NCBI RefSeq assembly: GCF_013402795.1
Contig: NZ_CP058595.1
Coordinates: 2,141,848 to 2,205,847, forward strand
From: Costertonia aggregata
Lineage (GTDB): Bacteria; Bacteroidota; Bacteroidia; Flavobacteriales; Flavobacteriaceae
DNA length: 64,000 bases
Direction of reading: 5' to 3'
The number at the start of each line of letters is the position of its first letter. Position 1 is the stretch's first letter. Positions 24,730 through 33,151 of this stretch are shown one piece after another. The notes under the pieces were generated by a model that was given only the letters and a program-made list of their open reading frames with translations, had not been told where the DNA came from and did not search any database. Both the position numbers and the translations under genes were made by a program.

Positions 24730-25119
24730 TTACTCGTCTGCTTTATAGTTTATGCTATTCTCTTTATTATTGCCTGACCGATATAACGGAATAAGTTTAG
24801 CGGTTATGGTAGGGAAAAGGTCTAGAAAGTTTCTACCATCTTCTCTGCGCAGGACAACTCTCTTTATACCGTCTGTTCCGGTATCTAAGCTATCCACGAT
24901 TAATTTACTGCCATAAATGTTGAAGTAATTGCCCAAACCGTCCAAATCATTTAGCCCACCCATGACTATGGTAGTATTGTTCATGGGTAAACGTATCTTA
25001 TTCCCTGCTGCCGGAGTCTGTAATGTTTGGTAAACGTCCATTTGTACCGTATATAATTCTTGGGACGTTCCTATAAACGGTAATACCAGAAGTATGATAA
25101 TCAATATACTATTTTTCAT
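24730..25119 (-). CDS. Small secreted protein, tandem paralogue 2
   Basis: A 129-residue protein with signal peptide MKNSILIIILLVLPFIGTSQ and the same layout as its neighbour at 24350-24700. The shared signature is VVLRREDGRNFLDLFPTITAKL, plus a middle segment TTIVMGGLNDLDGLGNYFN that parallels NIIIKRGAIANFNAL. It has a longer, polar C-terminal tail. Function unknown; the pair faces away from the TetR gene. Confidence 0.65.
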   Translation of the reverse strand: MKNSILIIILLVLPFIGTSQELYTVQMDVYQTLQTPAAGNKIRLPMNNTTIVMGGLNDLDGLGNYFNIYGSKLIVDSLDTGTDGIKRVVLRREDGRNFLDLFPTITAKLIPLYRSGNNKENSINYKADE

Positions 25120-25243
25120 TTTAACAGAATTTACGGTTTATAGAAAAATTAATTGAATACTAATTTAAGAATAAGACACAATTTTAATGGCAAAACTATC
25201 GTTAAATATAAGTTAAACTATCATAATACAATAGTAATGCTAT

Positions 25244-25251
25244 TATATTTG
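25244..25251 (+). promoter_or_regulatory. Candidate -7 element for the TetR-ABC operon
   Basis: TATATTTG fits the Bacteroidota consensus TAnnTTTG and lies 26 bases upstream of the TetR start. No good -33 TTG is seen at the standard spacing. Confidence 0.4.
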
Positions 25252-25276
25252 TTTTTTCATTCAAAAATCAAAACCC

Positions 25277-25963
25277 ATGGAGCGTTTGTTACAGTCCGTC
25301 AAAATCGACATTAATGATAAGATTTATATAAAAGATCCGGAATCTTCCGATTTGGGTAAACGAATAATCAAACAAAGTATTCTTATGATATATGAGATGG
25401 GGTTTGAAAGCTTTACCTTTAAAAAATTAGGTACAAAGATTAAATCCAATGAAAGCTCCATATATCGCTATTTTGAAAATAAACATAAACTGCTTTTATA
25501 TTTGACTTCGTGGTACTGGGGATGGCTAGAGTATCAATTGGTTTTTTCAACGAACGGTATTTCAAACGCTGAGGAAAAGTTGAGAAAAGCTATTGAAATT
25601 GTTACCAAGTCCACTGAAGAGGATTCGGCTTTTTCCCATATTAATGAAGTTATGCTCAACAATATAGTCATTAACGAATACTCAAAATCCTACCTGACCA
25701 AAGAAGTTGATACCGAAAACAAAGAAGGGTATTTCGTTATTTACAAACGTTTGGTAAACCGCATCAGTGATATGATAGCGGCTGTTGATGAAAACTATAC
25801 CTATCCCTCAAGCTTGGCAAGCACAATTTTAGAAGGTTCCTTGCACCAACACTTTTTAAAGAACCATTTCAAATCGTTAACAAACTGCCATAAAAGTACC
25901 TCACCGACCGAATATTTTATAGATTTAACCTTTAATTCCCTAAACCAAAATACGCATGGCTAA
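25277..25963 (+). CDS. TetR/AcrR-family transcriptional regulator
   Basis: A 228-residue regulator. The helix-turn-helix spans about residues 27-75 (SILMIYEMGFESFTFKKLGTKI, SSIYRYFENKHKLLLYLTSWYW). The C-terminal ligand-binding domain is helical and lacks a recognisable subfamily signature. It is the first gene of an export operon and overlaps the ABC gene by eight bases, so it probably regulates its own operon, as is usual for TetR-efflux sets. Confidence 0.88.
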   Translation: MERLLQSVKIDINDKIYIKDPESSDLGKRIIKQSILMIYEMGFESFTFKKLGTKIKSNESSIYRYFENKHKLLLYLTSWYWGWLEYQLVFSTNGISNAEEKLRKAIEIVTKSTEEDSAFSHINEVMLNNIVINEYSKSYLTKEVDTENKEGYFVIYKRLVNRISDMIAAVDENYTYPSSLASTILEGSLHQHFLKNHFKSLTNCHKSTSPTEYFIDLTFNSLNQNTHG

Positions 25964-27623
25964 AAGTATTTTAACGGCTTGGCAACGGCTTGTCAACCTT
26001 TTGAAATTGGACAGAAAAGATGTGCTCCAAATTTTATACTATGCGGTTTTTGCAGGTATTGTGAGCTTATCATTGCCCTTGGGTATACAGGCTATCATAA
26101 ATTTAATACAAGGAGCGCAGGTAAGTACCTCTTGGATAGTTCTGGTAGTGTTGGTAACACTGGGTGTGGCTTTTGTGGGGGCATTGCAATTAATGCAATT
26201 ACGCATTATAGAGAATGTGCAGCAAAAAATATTTACAAGGGCTTCGTTTGAATTTGCCTACCGCTTCCCGAAAATAAAAATGAGCCAGTTGCGTAATTTT
26301 TATCCACCGGAATTGGCCAATAGGTTTTTTGATACCCTCAACATACAAAAAGGGGTGTCAAAATTACTTATTGATTTTCCGACCGCCTTGTTACAAATAA
26401 TATTTGGGTTGCTTTTATTGTCGCTTTACCATCCCTTTTTCATTATCTATGGTGTGCTTTTGATAGTGCTCATATATGTAGTATTTAAGTACACGATTAC
26501 GAAAGGTCTGGAGACTAGTCTCATGGAGTCCAAATATAAATACAAGGTTGCCCATTGGGCACAAGAAGTAGCTAGGTGTATCGTGAGTTTTAAGCTGTCG
26601 GGAAAAACCAATCATGCATTGGAGAGAAACGACGCTTTGGTAGGGGATTATCTCAAGGCTCGCGAAAACCACTTTAAGATTTTGGTACTGCAGTTTGTTC
26701 AAATGATCGGGTTCAAAATCTTGGTGACCGGTGGCCTTCTCATAATCGGCGGCCTTTTGGTATTGAACCAAGAAATGAATATAGGGCAATTTGTAGCGGC
26801 TGAAATTATAATTTTACTGGTCATCAGTTCGGTAGAAAAGCTCATTGTTGGTTTGGAATCGTTCTATGATGTACTGACCGCTCTCGAAAAATTAGGGCAA
26901 GTGGTCGATAAGGAAATAGAGCCCATGCAGGTTGAACTGCCTTTGTTCGACCAAGATGACTTTAGGTTAGAAATAGATAGCGTTACCTACAGGGTGCCCG
27001 AGACCAAAAAAGTTATTCTGGACAATATTTCCTTAAAATTGGAACAGGGAACTAGAATTTTGATACAGGGTGATAATGGATCTGGTAAAACCACATTGCT
27101 ACATTTAATATCTGGACTAATTGAACCTGAATCAGGTAATTTATATGTAAACGATGTAAGGTTGAAAGACGAGAACCTTAACCATTACAGGGTTAACGTA
27201 GGTCAATCACTAAAAGAAGAATCTCCCTTTGAAGGAACGTTACTGAACAATATCACTTTTGGCGATAAAAGCATCTCTAAAGAGGATATCCTTTGGGTAC
27301 TTGATGTCGTAGGTCTTACGAAATTCGTAAAGGAAGCACCGGATGGTCTGGATACGATAATCTATCCCGAAGGTAAACAGGTTTCCTACACGATAGCCAA
27401 AAAAATTGTTCTTGCAAGAAGTTTGGTAAAAAAGCCAAAGTTAATCGTACTTAGAGATCCGTTGGATCAATTTGATGAAAGCGAGGCAGAAAGAATCATG
27501 ACATTCTTGACGGCCAAGGAAAACCCGTGGACGTTAGTGGTCGTTAGCAACGATGAAGGTTGGATTCCCAGATGTGGTCGGAAAATCACGTTACAAAATG
27601 GTAAAATCATTGAAGATAAATAA
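25956..27623 (+). CDS. ABC exporter half-transporter with degenerate ATPase domain
   Basis: A 555-residue protein with a type-I exporter membrane domain (about six helices, residues 20-310) fused to a nucleotide-binding domain. Walker A is intact (GDNGSGKTT, 372-380), but the ABC signature LSGGQ is replaced by VSYTI (476-480), the Walker B Asp by R500 with D501 at the catalytic Glu position, and the H-loop His by N532. Hydrolysis may be impaired unless it pairs with another subunit or uses a different mechanism. It is in an operon with HlyD and TolC genes. Confidence 0.88.
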   Translation: MAKSILTAWQRLVNLLKLDRKDVLQILYYAVFAGIVSLSLPLGIQAIINLIQGAQVSTSWIVLVVLVTLGVAFVGALQLMQLRIIENVQQKIFTRASFEFAYRFPKIKMSQLRNFYPPELANRFFDTLNIQKGVSKLLIDFPTALLQIIFGLLLLSLYHPFFIIYGVLLIVLIYVVFKYTITKGLETSLMESKYKYKVAHWAQEVARCIVSFKLSGKTNHALERNDALVGDYLKARENHFKILVLQFVQMIGFKILVTGGLLIIGGLLVLNQEMNIGQFVAAEIIILLVISSVEKLIVGLESFYDVLTALEKLGQVVDKEIEPMQVELPLFDQDDFRLEIDSVTYRVPETKKVILDNISLKLEQGTRILIQGDNGSGKTTLLHLISGLIEPESGNLYVNDVRLKDENLNHYRVNVGQSLKEESPFEGTLLNNITFGDKSISKEDILWVLDVVGLTKFVKEAPDGLDTIIYPEGKQVSYTIAKKIVLARSLVKKPKLIVLRDPLDQFDESEAERIMTFLTAKENPWTLVVVSNDEGWIPRCGRKITLQNGKIIEDK

Positions 27624-27628
27624 ATACG

Positions 27629-28981
27629 ATGCTGAATATCTCTAAAAATAGTATAAACAGAAATGTGGACATTTCATATTTCAACGCGGTAAAATTTGTA
27701 TCCGGTAGAAAGCATTACAAACATTTCAACAGGTTCTTGGTAGTATTCTCGCTAATAGGTATAATCATATTGTTTTTGCCTTGGACCCAAAATGTAACGG
27801 GCAAGGGTTTTTTGACAACGCTGACCCCTGACCAAAGGCCGCAAACCATTCAGTCCACCATTCCCGGGCGTATAGAGAAATGGTATGTGCGTGAAGGCGA
27901 TTATGTTGAAAAAGGAGATACCATACTCTTTATATCGGAAATCAAAAACGAATACTTTGATCCAAACCTGATAGAGCGAACGGGCCAACAAATCAAGGCG
28001 AAATCCGCATCTGTAAACTCATATCAAGGTAAGGTCAAGGCATTGAACAATCAAATAGGGGCTTTGGCCAATGAGCGTGTTCTTAAGTTGGAACAGGCAC
28101 GAAACAAGCTTTTGCAATCAAAATTAAAAGTACAAAGCGATAGCATAGATTTGGAAGCTGCCGAAACCAATATCAAAATCGCCCAACGGCAGTATGACCG
28201 TACCGTTCAATTGGAAAGCGAGGGTTTAAAGGCCGTGACCGATGTGGAGGAAAAAAGACTGAAACTTCAAGAGACCCAAGCAAAACTAATATCACAGCAA
28301 AATAAGCTGTTGGCCTCTAGAAACGAAGTTTTGAACGCACAGGTGGAAATCAATAGGGTGCAGGCAGAATATACCGATAAGATTTCCAAAGCGCAGAGTG
28401 ATATGTATACGGCTCAATCAAATCAATTTGATTCTGAGGCCCAGGTAACCAAATTGGAAAATGAATATACCAATTATGAAATACGTAATAAAATGTATTA
28501 CATAACGGCCCCGCAAAATGGGTATATCAATACAGCGATACAAGGGGGTATTGGAGAAACTTTTAAGGAAGGTGATAGGCTAGTGGGCATAATGCCGGCA
28601 GATTATGATATGGCCGTCGAGACGTTTGTAGAACCTATTGATTTGCCCCTTATGCATTTAGGCGAGAAGGTACGTATACAATTTGATGGTTGGCCAGCGA
28701 TCATCTTTAGCGGATGGCCCAATGTGTCCTATGGTACATATGGGGGCAAGGTAGTCGCTATCGAGACTTTTATCAGCGATAATGGCAAGTATCGGGTGCT
28801 GTTGGCTCCGGACCCCGATGATCACCCTTGGCCCAAAGACCTTCGGGTTGGTTCGGGGGCAAATACCATTGCACTGTTGGAAGATGTACCTATTTGGTTT
28901 GAATTATGGCGTCAGCTCAACGGTTTCCCTCCAAACTATTACCAGCCGGAAGGAGCCAAAGCTAAACCCGTAAAAAAGTAA
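27629..28981 (+). CDS. HlyD/membrane-fusion family secretion protein
   Basis: A 450-residue periplasmic adaptor: one N-terminal transmembrane helix (FLVVFSLIGIIILFLPW, about 37-55), a lipoyl half-motif (PGRIEKWYVREGDYVEKGDTI), and a long coiled coil of about 190 residues rich in Gln, Lys and Glu. The second lipoyl/beta-barrel part follows (ITAPQNGYINTAI, PADYDMAVETFVEPIDLPL). It should bridge the ABC protein and the TolC-like channel encoded on either side. Start five bases after the ABC gene. Confidence 0.92.
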   Translation: MLNISKNSINRNVDISYFNAVKFVSGRKHYKHFNRFLVVFSLIGIIILFLPWTQNVTGKGFLTTLTPDQRPQTIQSTIPGRIEKWYVREGDYVEKGDTILFISEIKNEYFDPNLIERTGQQIKAKSASVNSYQGKVKALNNQIGALANERVLKLEQARNKLLQSKLKVQSDSIDLEAAETNIKIAQRQYDRTVQLESEGLKAVTDVEEKRLKLQETQAKLISQQNKLLASRNEVLNAQVEINRVQAEYTDKISKAQSDMYTAQSNQFDSEAQVTKLENEYTNYEIRNKMYYITAPQNGYINTAIQGGIGETFKEGDRLVGIMPADYDMAVETFVEPIDLPLMHLGEKVRIQFDGWPAIIFSGWPNVSYGTYGGKVVAIETFISDNGKYRVLLAPDPDDHPWPKDLRVGSGANTIALLEDVPIWFELWRQLNGFPPNYYQPEGAKAKPVKK

Positions 28982-28984
28982 AAA

Positions 28985-30388
28985 ATGAGAAATCTCATTA
29001 TCTGTATTTTTTTACATCTCGGTTTATTGGCGCAAGGTCAGGTACAGGATTCCCTGGTTCTCAAGTTTAACGAGTATTTGGGGTACGTGAAGAAATTTCA
29101 TCCTATTGCAAAACAGGCTGAACTGGCCATAAGTACCGGTCAGGCCAATTTGATGAAATCCCGTGGCGCATTTGACCCCAAAATCGAGGTTGATTACGAA
29201 CGCAAGGAGTTTAAGGAATTCGAATATTGGGACCGTTTGAATGCCACTTTTAAAATACCTACTTGGTATGGCATAGAATTAAAAGGTAACCTGGAACAAA
29301 ACGAGGGGGATTTTATAAGCCGTGACGAAAGTGTGCCAGAGGATGGTCTGTACAGTGCAGGAATCTCTATGTCATTGGGCAGGGGTTCGTGGATCAATGA
29401 GCGTATGGCCACCTTAAGGAAAGCAAAACTCTTTAGGGAGCAGACAAAAGCGGACAGGGACCTATTGGTAAACCAGATTTTATTTGATGCTTCATTGGCC
29501 TATTTTGACTGGGTACAGGCTTATAAGGATAGTCAGGTATTCTCTAATTTTTTACAGAATGCCCAGGTAAGGTTCCAAGGAATAAGGCAAAGCGCCTTGG
29601 CCGGCGAAATTGCGGCGATTGATACCGTCGAGGCAAAAATAGCCGTACAAAACAGGGCATTGGAATTGGAACAGGCCAATGTCAGATACAGAAACAAATC
29701 TCTGGAACTTTCAAATTTTTTGTGGTTGAACGACAATATACCGTTTGAAATCCAGCCCAATGTAGTTCCCGATGTTGATATTGCATCCGATGTTGATATT
29801 ACCCTTGAGATTTTGGGCAAACCGCTAGATAGTTTTACGCTGGAAAACCACCCAAAATTAAAGTCATTGGGTTTTAAAATAGATGGCTTACAGGTAGACA
29901 AAAGGCTTAAAACCAATAAATTACTACCCAAAATAGATGTTGAGTATAATTTTTTGACCGAAAGCCCCGAATTGATAAATTCCTTGAACACCGATAATTA
30001 TAAGGGGGGAGTAACGTTTCAATTACCGCTGTTCCTAAGAAAAGAAAGAGGGGATCTAAGATTGGCCAAGATAAAGCTGGCCGATGCCCAATTTGAATTT
30101 GATAATGCGCAAATCGAAATTCGCAACAAGGTTTTGGCGATTTACAATGAGTTGGATTCTTTCGAAAACCAGAACGTTTTGATAGATGAAATAGTCGCCA
30201 ATTACAATACACTGCTTTCAGCAGAGGAACGAAAGTTCAGTTTTGGGGAAAGCTCATTGTTTTTAATCAATTCAAGGGAGAGTAAACTGATAGATGCGGT
30301 TTTAAAGCAAAATTCAGTAGAGAATAAATTTTACAAGGCCAAAGCAAAACTGTTCAATAGTTTGGCCGTAAATCCCGAGAACCTATAG
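28985..30388 (+). CDS. TolC-family outer-membrane efflux protein
   Basis: A 467-residue protein with a signal peptide (ICIFLHLGLLAQG) and the two-repeat helical architecture of OEP/TolC channels: long helices beginning KQAELAISTGQANLMKSRG and LRLAKIKLADAQFEFDNA, separated by strand segments such as IEVDYERKEF and KIDVEYNFLTE. It would form the outer-membrane duct of the ABC-HlyD system. It is encoded three bases after the hlyD-like gene. Confidence 0.9.
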   Translation: MRNLIICIFLHLGLLAQGQVQDSLVLKFNEYLGYVKKFHPIAKQAELAISTGQANLMKSRGAFDPKIEVDYERKEFKEFEYWDRLNATFKIPTWYGIELKGNLEQNEGDFISRDESVPEDGLYSAGISMSLGRGSWINERMATLRKAKLFREQTKADRDLLVNQILFDASLAYFDWVQAYKDSQVFSNFLQNAQVRFQGIRQSALAGEIAAIDTVEAKIAVQNRALELEQANVRYRNKSLELSNFLWLNDNIPFEIQPNVVPDVDIASDVDITLEILGKPLDSFTLENHPKLKSLGFKIDGLQVDKRLKTNKLLPKIDVEYNFLTESPELINSLNTDNYKGGVTFQLPLFLRKERGDLRLAKIKLADAQFEFDNAQIEIRNKVLAIYNELDSFENQNVLIDEIVANYNTLLSAEERKFSFGESSLFLINSRESKLIDAVLKQNSVENKFYKAKAKLFNSLAVNPENL

Positions 30389-30401
30389 AAAAATTAATAC
30401 C

Positions 30402-31286
30402 ATGAACGACCAAGGAGTTTCCAATGCAAAGAGTCCAGATTACAAATTATGGGCAAAAGATGGATTCTTTATTCTCATGGGTATTTTTTCAGCAGCTTTT
30501 GGTCTTGAGAGTTTTCTGTTTCCCAATCGGTTTATCGATGGCGGAGCTACGGGGATTTCCCTTTTGGTCGCCGAAGTAACCGATATGCCATTGCCCTTAC
30601 TTATCGTATTGGTAAACCTGCCTTTTGTCTTTTTAGCTTATAAGGTCATAGGGAAGGCGTTCGCCATAAAAACTACGATCGCAATCCTAGGATTGGCTTT
30701 GGTACTAACTACGGTAAGTTTTCCTGAGGTAACCCAAGACAAGTTGTTGGTAGCCGTTTTTGGTGGGTTTTTTCTAGGTGCCGGTATAGGATTATCGGTA
30801 AGGGGCGGCAGTGTATTGGACGGTACCGAGGTGCTTGCGATTTTTTTGAGCAGAAAGTTGGGTACGACTATTGGGGATATCATTATTCTGATCAATGTTC
30901 TTGTTTTTCTGGCAGCAGCCTATCTGTTGTCCATTGAAACCGCTCTGTATTCCATGCTTACCTATTTGGCGGCATCAAAGACCTTGGACTTTGTCATCGA
31001 AGGTATTGAGGAATATACCGGAGTCACCATAATTTCCGATCATAGTGATGAAATACGTCGTATGATTATCAATACATTAGGCAGGGGTGTGACCATTTAT
31101 CCCGCAAAAGGAGGATATGGAAGAAATGGTTTTCATAATGAGTATGATGTATTGTTTACGGTAATAACCCGACTTGAAATCAGAAAACTCAATATCGAAA
31201 TTTCTAAGATAGATGCTAAAGCATTTGTAGTAATGAGTAAAATTAACGATACCCGTGGTGGCATGATAAAAAAGAGAGCCATCTAA
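30402..31286 (+). CDS. YitT-family membrane protein
   Basis: A 294-residue protein with five or six hydrophobic helices in the first 200 residues (IDGGATGISLL, GIGLSVRGGSVLDGTEVLAIFLSR) and a C-terminal cytosolic DUF2179 domain (GRGVTIYPAKGGYG, DAKAFVVMSKINDTRGG). The family is widespread and functionally undefined. It follows the TolC gene by 13 bases and may be read through from the export operon. Confidence 0.9.
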   Translation: MNDQGVSNAKSPDYKLWAKDGFFILMGIFSAAFGLESFLFPNRFIDGGATGISLLVAEVTDMPLPLLIVLVNLPFVFLAYKVIGKAFAIKTTIAILGLALVLTTVSFPEVTQDKLLVAVFGGFFLGAGIGLSVRGGSVLDGTEVLAIFLSRKLGTTIGDIIILINVLVFLAAAYLLSIETALYSMLTYLAASKTLDFVIEGIEEYTGVTIISDHSDEIRRMIINTLGRGVTIYPAKGGYGRNGFHNEYDVLFTVITRLEIRKLNIEISKIDAKAFVVMSKINDTRGGMIKKRAI

Positions 31287-31405
31287 TATATTCCCGAATA
31301 TTTATTTTTTGAATATCCTATACTTTTTAATAGTATTACTATTTATTTATAATAGTTTAACTATTGTTTAACGGATTAATACTTTTAATTGGATTTTTGC
31401 GTTAT

Positions 31406-31413
31406 TATCTTTG
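31406..31413 (+). promoter_or_regulatory. Candidate -7 element
   Basis: TATCTTTG fits TAnnTTTG and lies 73 bases upstream of the gene at 31486. The TTG at 31389-31391 is closer than usual spacing. Confidence 0.4.
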
Positions 31414-31485
31414 TATTCGAATTTAGAAAAGCAATAAAAGGGTAAAAAGCCTAATGTTTTTTGAAATTGAATCAATGCAATCGCT

Positions 31486-31848
31486 ATGAAAAAGGAAAGA
31501 CCAATTTTGTTTCCAGAATTTGAAAATTCAGTTTCTGGGGATAAAATAAAAGAAGAGGAAAATCATGATATTAGGCCTGGCCACAGATTTAAAATCGGAA
31601 AACCGTCCAACCGTTATTTCCAGTACATCCATACATCCTTAAATTTTAATGAACATAATATAAAAGGCTTAAAAGACATGTTGGGCTTGCAGGGTCTAGA
31701 GGTTATGGTAACCAGTATTTTAATGATGACGAACGGGGTTTCATATGCGGTATTAATGAGAAACGATAAAAAACAATTTTTGGATAATACTTTGAAAATA
31801 TATGCCGAAACAGAAAAATCATTACGAACAAAAGAGCTTATCAGATAG
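31486..31848 (+). CDS. Hypothetical protein
   Basis: A 120-residue protein without signal peptide or membrane helix. The first 50 residues are charged and flexible; the second half could form a small alpha/beta domain (FNEHNIKGLKDMLGLQGLEVMVTSILMMTN). No family is recognised. It precedes the secreted acidic protein gene by 30 bases and may share its transcript. Confidence 0.5.
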   Translation: MKKERPILFPEFENSVSGDKIKEEENHDIRPGHRFKIGKPSNRYFQYIHTSLNFNEHNIKGLKDMLGLQGLEVMVTSILMMTNGVSYAVLMRNDKKQFLDNTLKIYAETEKSLRTKELIR

Positions 31849-31878
31849 TTATAAATAAAACAGTTAAATATAAAGAGT

Positions 31879-32196
31879 ATGATTAATAATAGAGTTTTAA
31901 CCGCCATTGCTTTTGGATTTTTGTTCACAGCAAGTATGAATGCCAACGAGAAGGAGAAGCAAAAAAACAATAATGAAGAGTCGGATATTGCGACGATGAC
32001 AGTGGTAGAATATCAAGAGGAAATTGATTTGGGCTTTGATCCCTACTATTTTTTGCCGGATGATTTTGATCCCTATATCGGTATGCCTTTGGACCTAGAG
32101 GAAATCGTTGTACCAGAAGAGGAAGAAGAGGTTGAATTAGGTTTTGATGTAGAAAAATACCTTCCTAAAAATTTTAACCCTTATGTAGGCCAATAA
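31879..32196 (+). CDS. Small secreted acidic protein with internal repeat
   Basis: A 105-residue protein with a probable signal peptide (VLTAIAFGFLFTASMNA). The mature part holds two copies of one motif, IDLGFDPYYFLPDDFDPYIG and VELGFDVEKYLPKNFNPYVG, with consensus LGFDxxxxLPxxFxPYxG. A highly acidic linker rich in Glu separates them. No known family. The regular Asp/Asn and aromatic pattern could bind a cation or surface ligand, which is speculative. It stops just before copy B of the dispersed repeat. Confidence 0.65.
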   Translation: MINNRVLTAIAFGFLFTASMNANEKEKQKNNNEESDIATMTVVEYQEEIDLGFDPYYFLPDDFDPYIGMPLDLEEIVVPEEEEEVELGFDVEKYLPKNFNPYVGQ

Positions 32197-32230
32197 TATG
32201 TTGTGCATTTTGAAAGAATAGCACATACAT

Positions 32231-32321
32231 ATGCCGGTTTGAGTGATTTTGAGGAACTAAAATCGTATCGAGAACAATTTTTTGATACAGATTCTTATTC
32301 TTTTCAATCATGAAATTTCAC
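32231..32321 (+). repeat. Dispersed intergenic repeat, copy B
   Basis: This segment is homologous to the minus strand of 11919-12062: the core GAGTGATTTTGAGGAACTAA has one change, and TCGTAT, GAACAATTTTT, ATTCTTATTC and TTTCAATCAT follow in order. It is shorter than copy A by two internal deletions. It lies 34 bases after the acidic-protein gene and before a terminator, in a 320-base gap with no supported gene. Confidence 0.8.
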
Positions 32322-32350
32322 CAAAATGTATAATCGTTGAATTAGTCTTT

Positions 32351-32382
32351 AAAAAGCTCCAAAATATTTGGAGCTTTTTTTG
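32351..32382. terminator. Intrinsic terminator
   Basis: A 13-base-pair stem AAAAAGCTCCAAA/TTTGGAGCTTTTT (32351-32363, 32367-32379) with loop ATA and flanking T-run. It closes the transcript of the genes at 31486-32196. Confidence 0.88.
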
Positions 32383-32445
32383 GTTTAAGCATAGCGAAAG
32401 AATGATTTTATGAACATTATCATATTTTGATGTGTTTACACATTA

Positions 32446-32453
32446 TACCTTTG
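32446..32453 (+). promoter_or_regulatory. Candidate promoter of the thioredoxin-like gene
   Basis: TACCTTTG fits TAnnTTTG, 63 bases upstream of the start codon at 32516. A TTTTG at 32425-32429 may serve as the -33 element, with 16 bases of spacing instead of about 19. Confidence 0.45.
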
Positions 32454-32515
32454 CGTTTGATTTTGGTAAGGTTTTAAGTGGATTGCCTACTAATACCGTT
32501 CATATTGGATAAATT

Positions 32516-33151
32516 ATGAAAATAGATGTTTTGGATAAGATGGAAAAAACTGTTGAAGGACTTATACAAGAGGGCTTGAACAAGGCTATATCATATAGCG
32601 AATATAGAGATTTGGTAACCAAGCTGGCTATTGAAGGGAAATCTACAGGGCCTCTACAGACCGATGCTTTGACCAATTATACACAGCTCAACGATAAACG
32701 TATGAAGCGTTGGGACAAGACCTTTAAAATAGATGTCGATAGTGCCGCATTGATTCAAAAAGTAACCAAAAAAATCACATGGTTGATATTGACCGAGAGT
32801 TGGTGTGGCGATGCTTCCCCAGCTCTGCCCGTAATGCATAAAATAACGGAGATTAATCCGAATATTGCCCTAAGGATAGTGATGCGCGACGAAAACCCCG
32901 AACTGATGAACAGGTTTTTGACCAACGGTGGCATGTCTATCCCAAAATTGATTCAGTTAAATTCGGAAACCAACAAAGTTCTTGGTAATTGGGGGCCTCG
33001 TTCCAAAACGGCGACAGCTATCGTTGAAGCACACAAATTGGAGCACGGCAAAATACTTCCTGAATTCAAGCAAGAGCTACAATTGTGGTATAACAAGGAT
33101 AAAGGTCAGAGTATCTTAAATGACCTTTTGTTAATTCTTCCTTTGAAATAA
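32516..33151 (+). CDS. Thioredoxin-like family protein (single cysteine)
   Basis: A 211-residue cytosolic protein with a thioredoxin fold: the active-site region reads TESWCGDASPALP, with one Cys instead of CxxC, and the cis-Pro strand follows (GGMSIPKLIQL). Such one-Cys thioredoxin-like proteins are common in Flavobacteriaceae; redox activity would need another thiol partner. Its 3' end overlaps the convergent TonB-like gene by 21 bases. Confidence 0.85.
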   Translation: MKIDVLDKMEKTVEGLIQEGLNKAISYSEYRDLVTKLAIEGKSTGPLQTDALTNYTQLNDKRMKRWDKTFKIDVDSAALIQKVTKKITWLILTESWCGDASPALPVMHKITEINPNIALRIVMRDENPELMNRFLTNGGMSIPKLIQLNSETNKVLGNWGPRSKTATAIVEAHKLEHGKILPEFKQELQLWYNKDKGQSILNDLLLILPLK

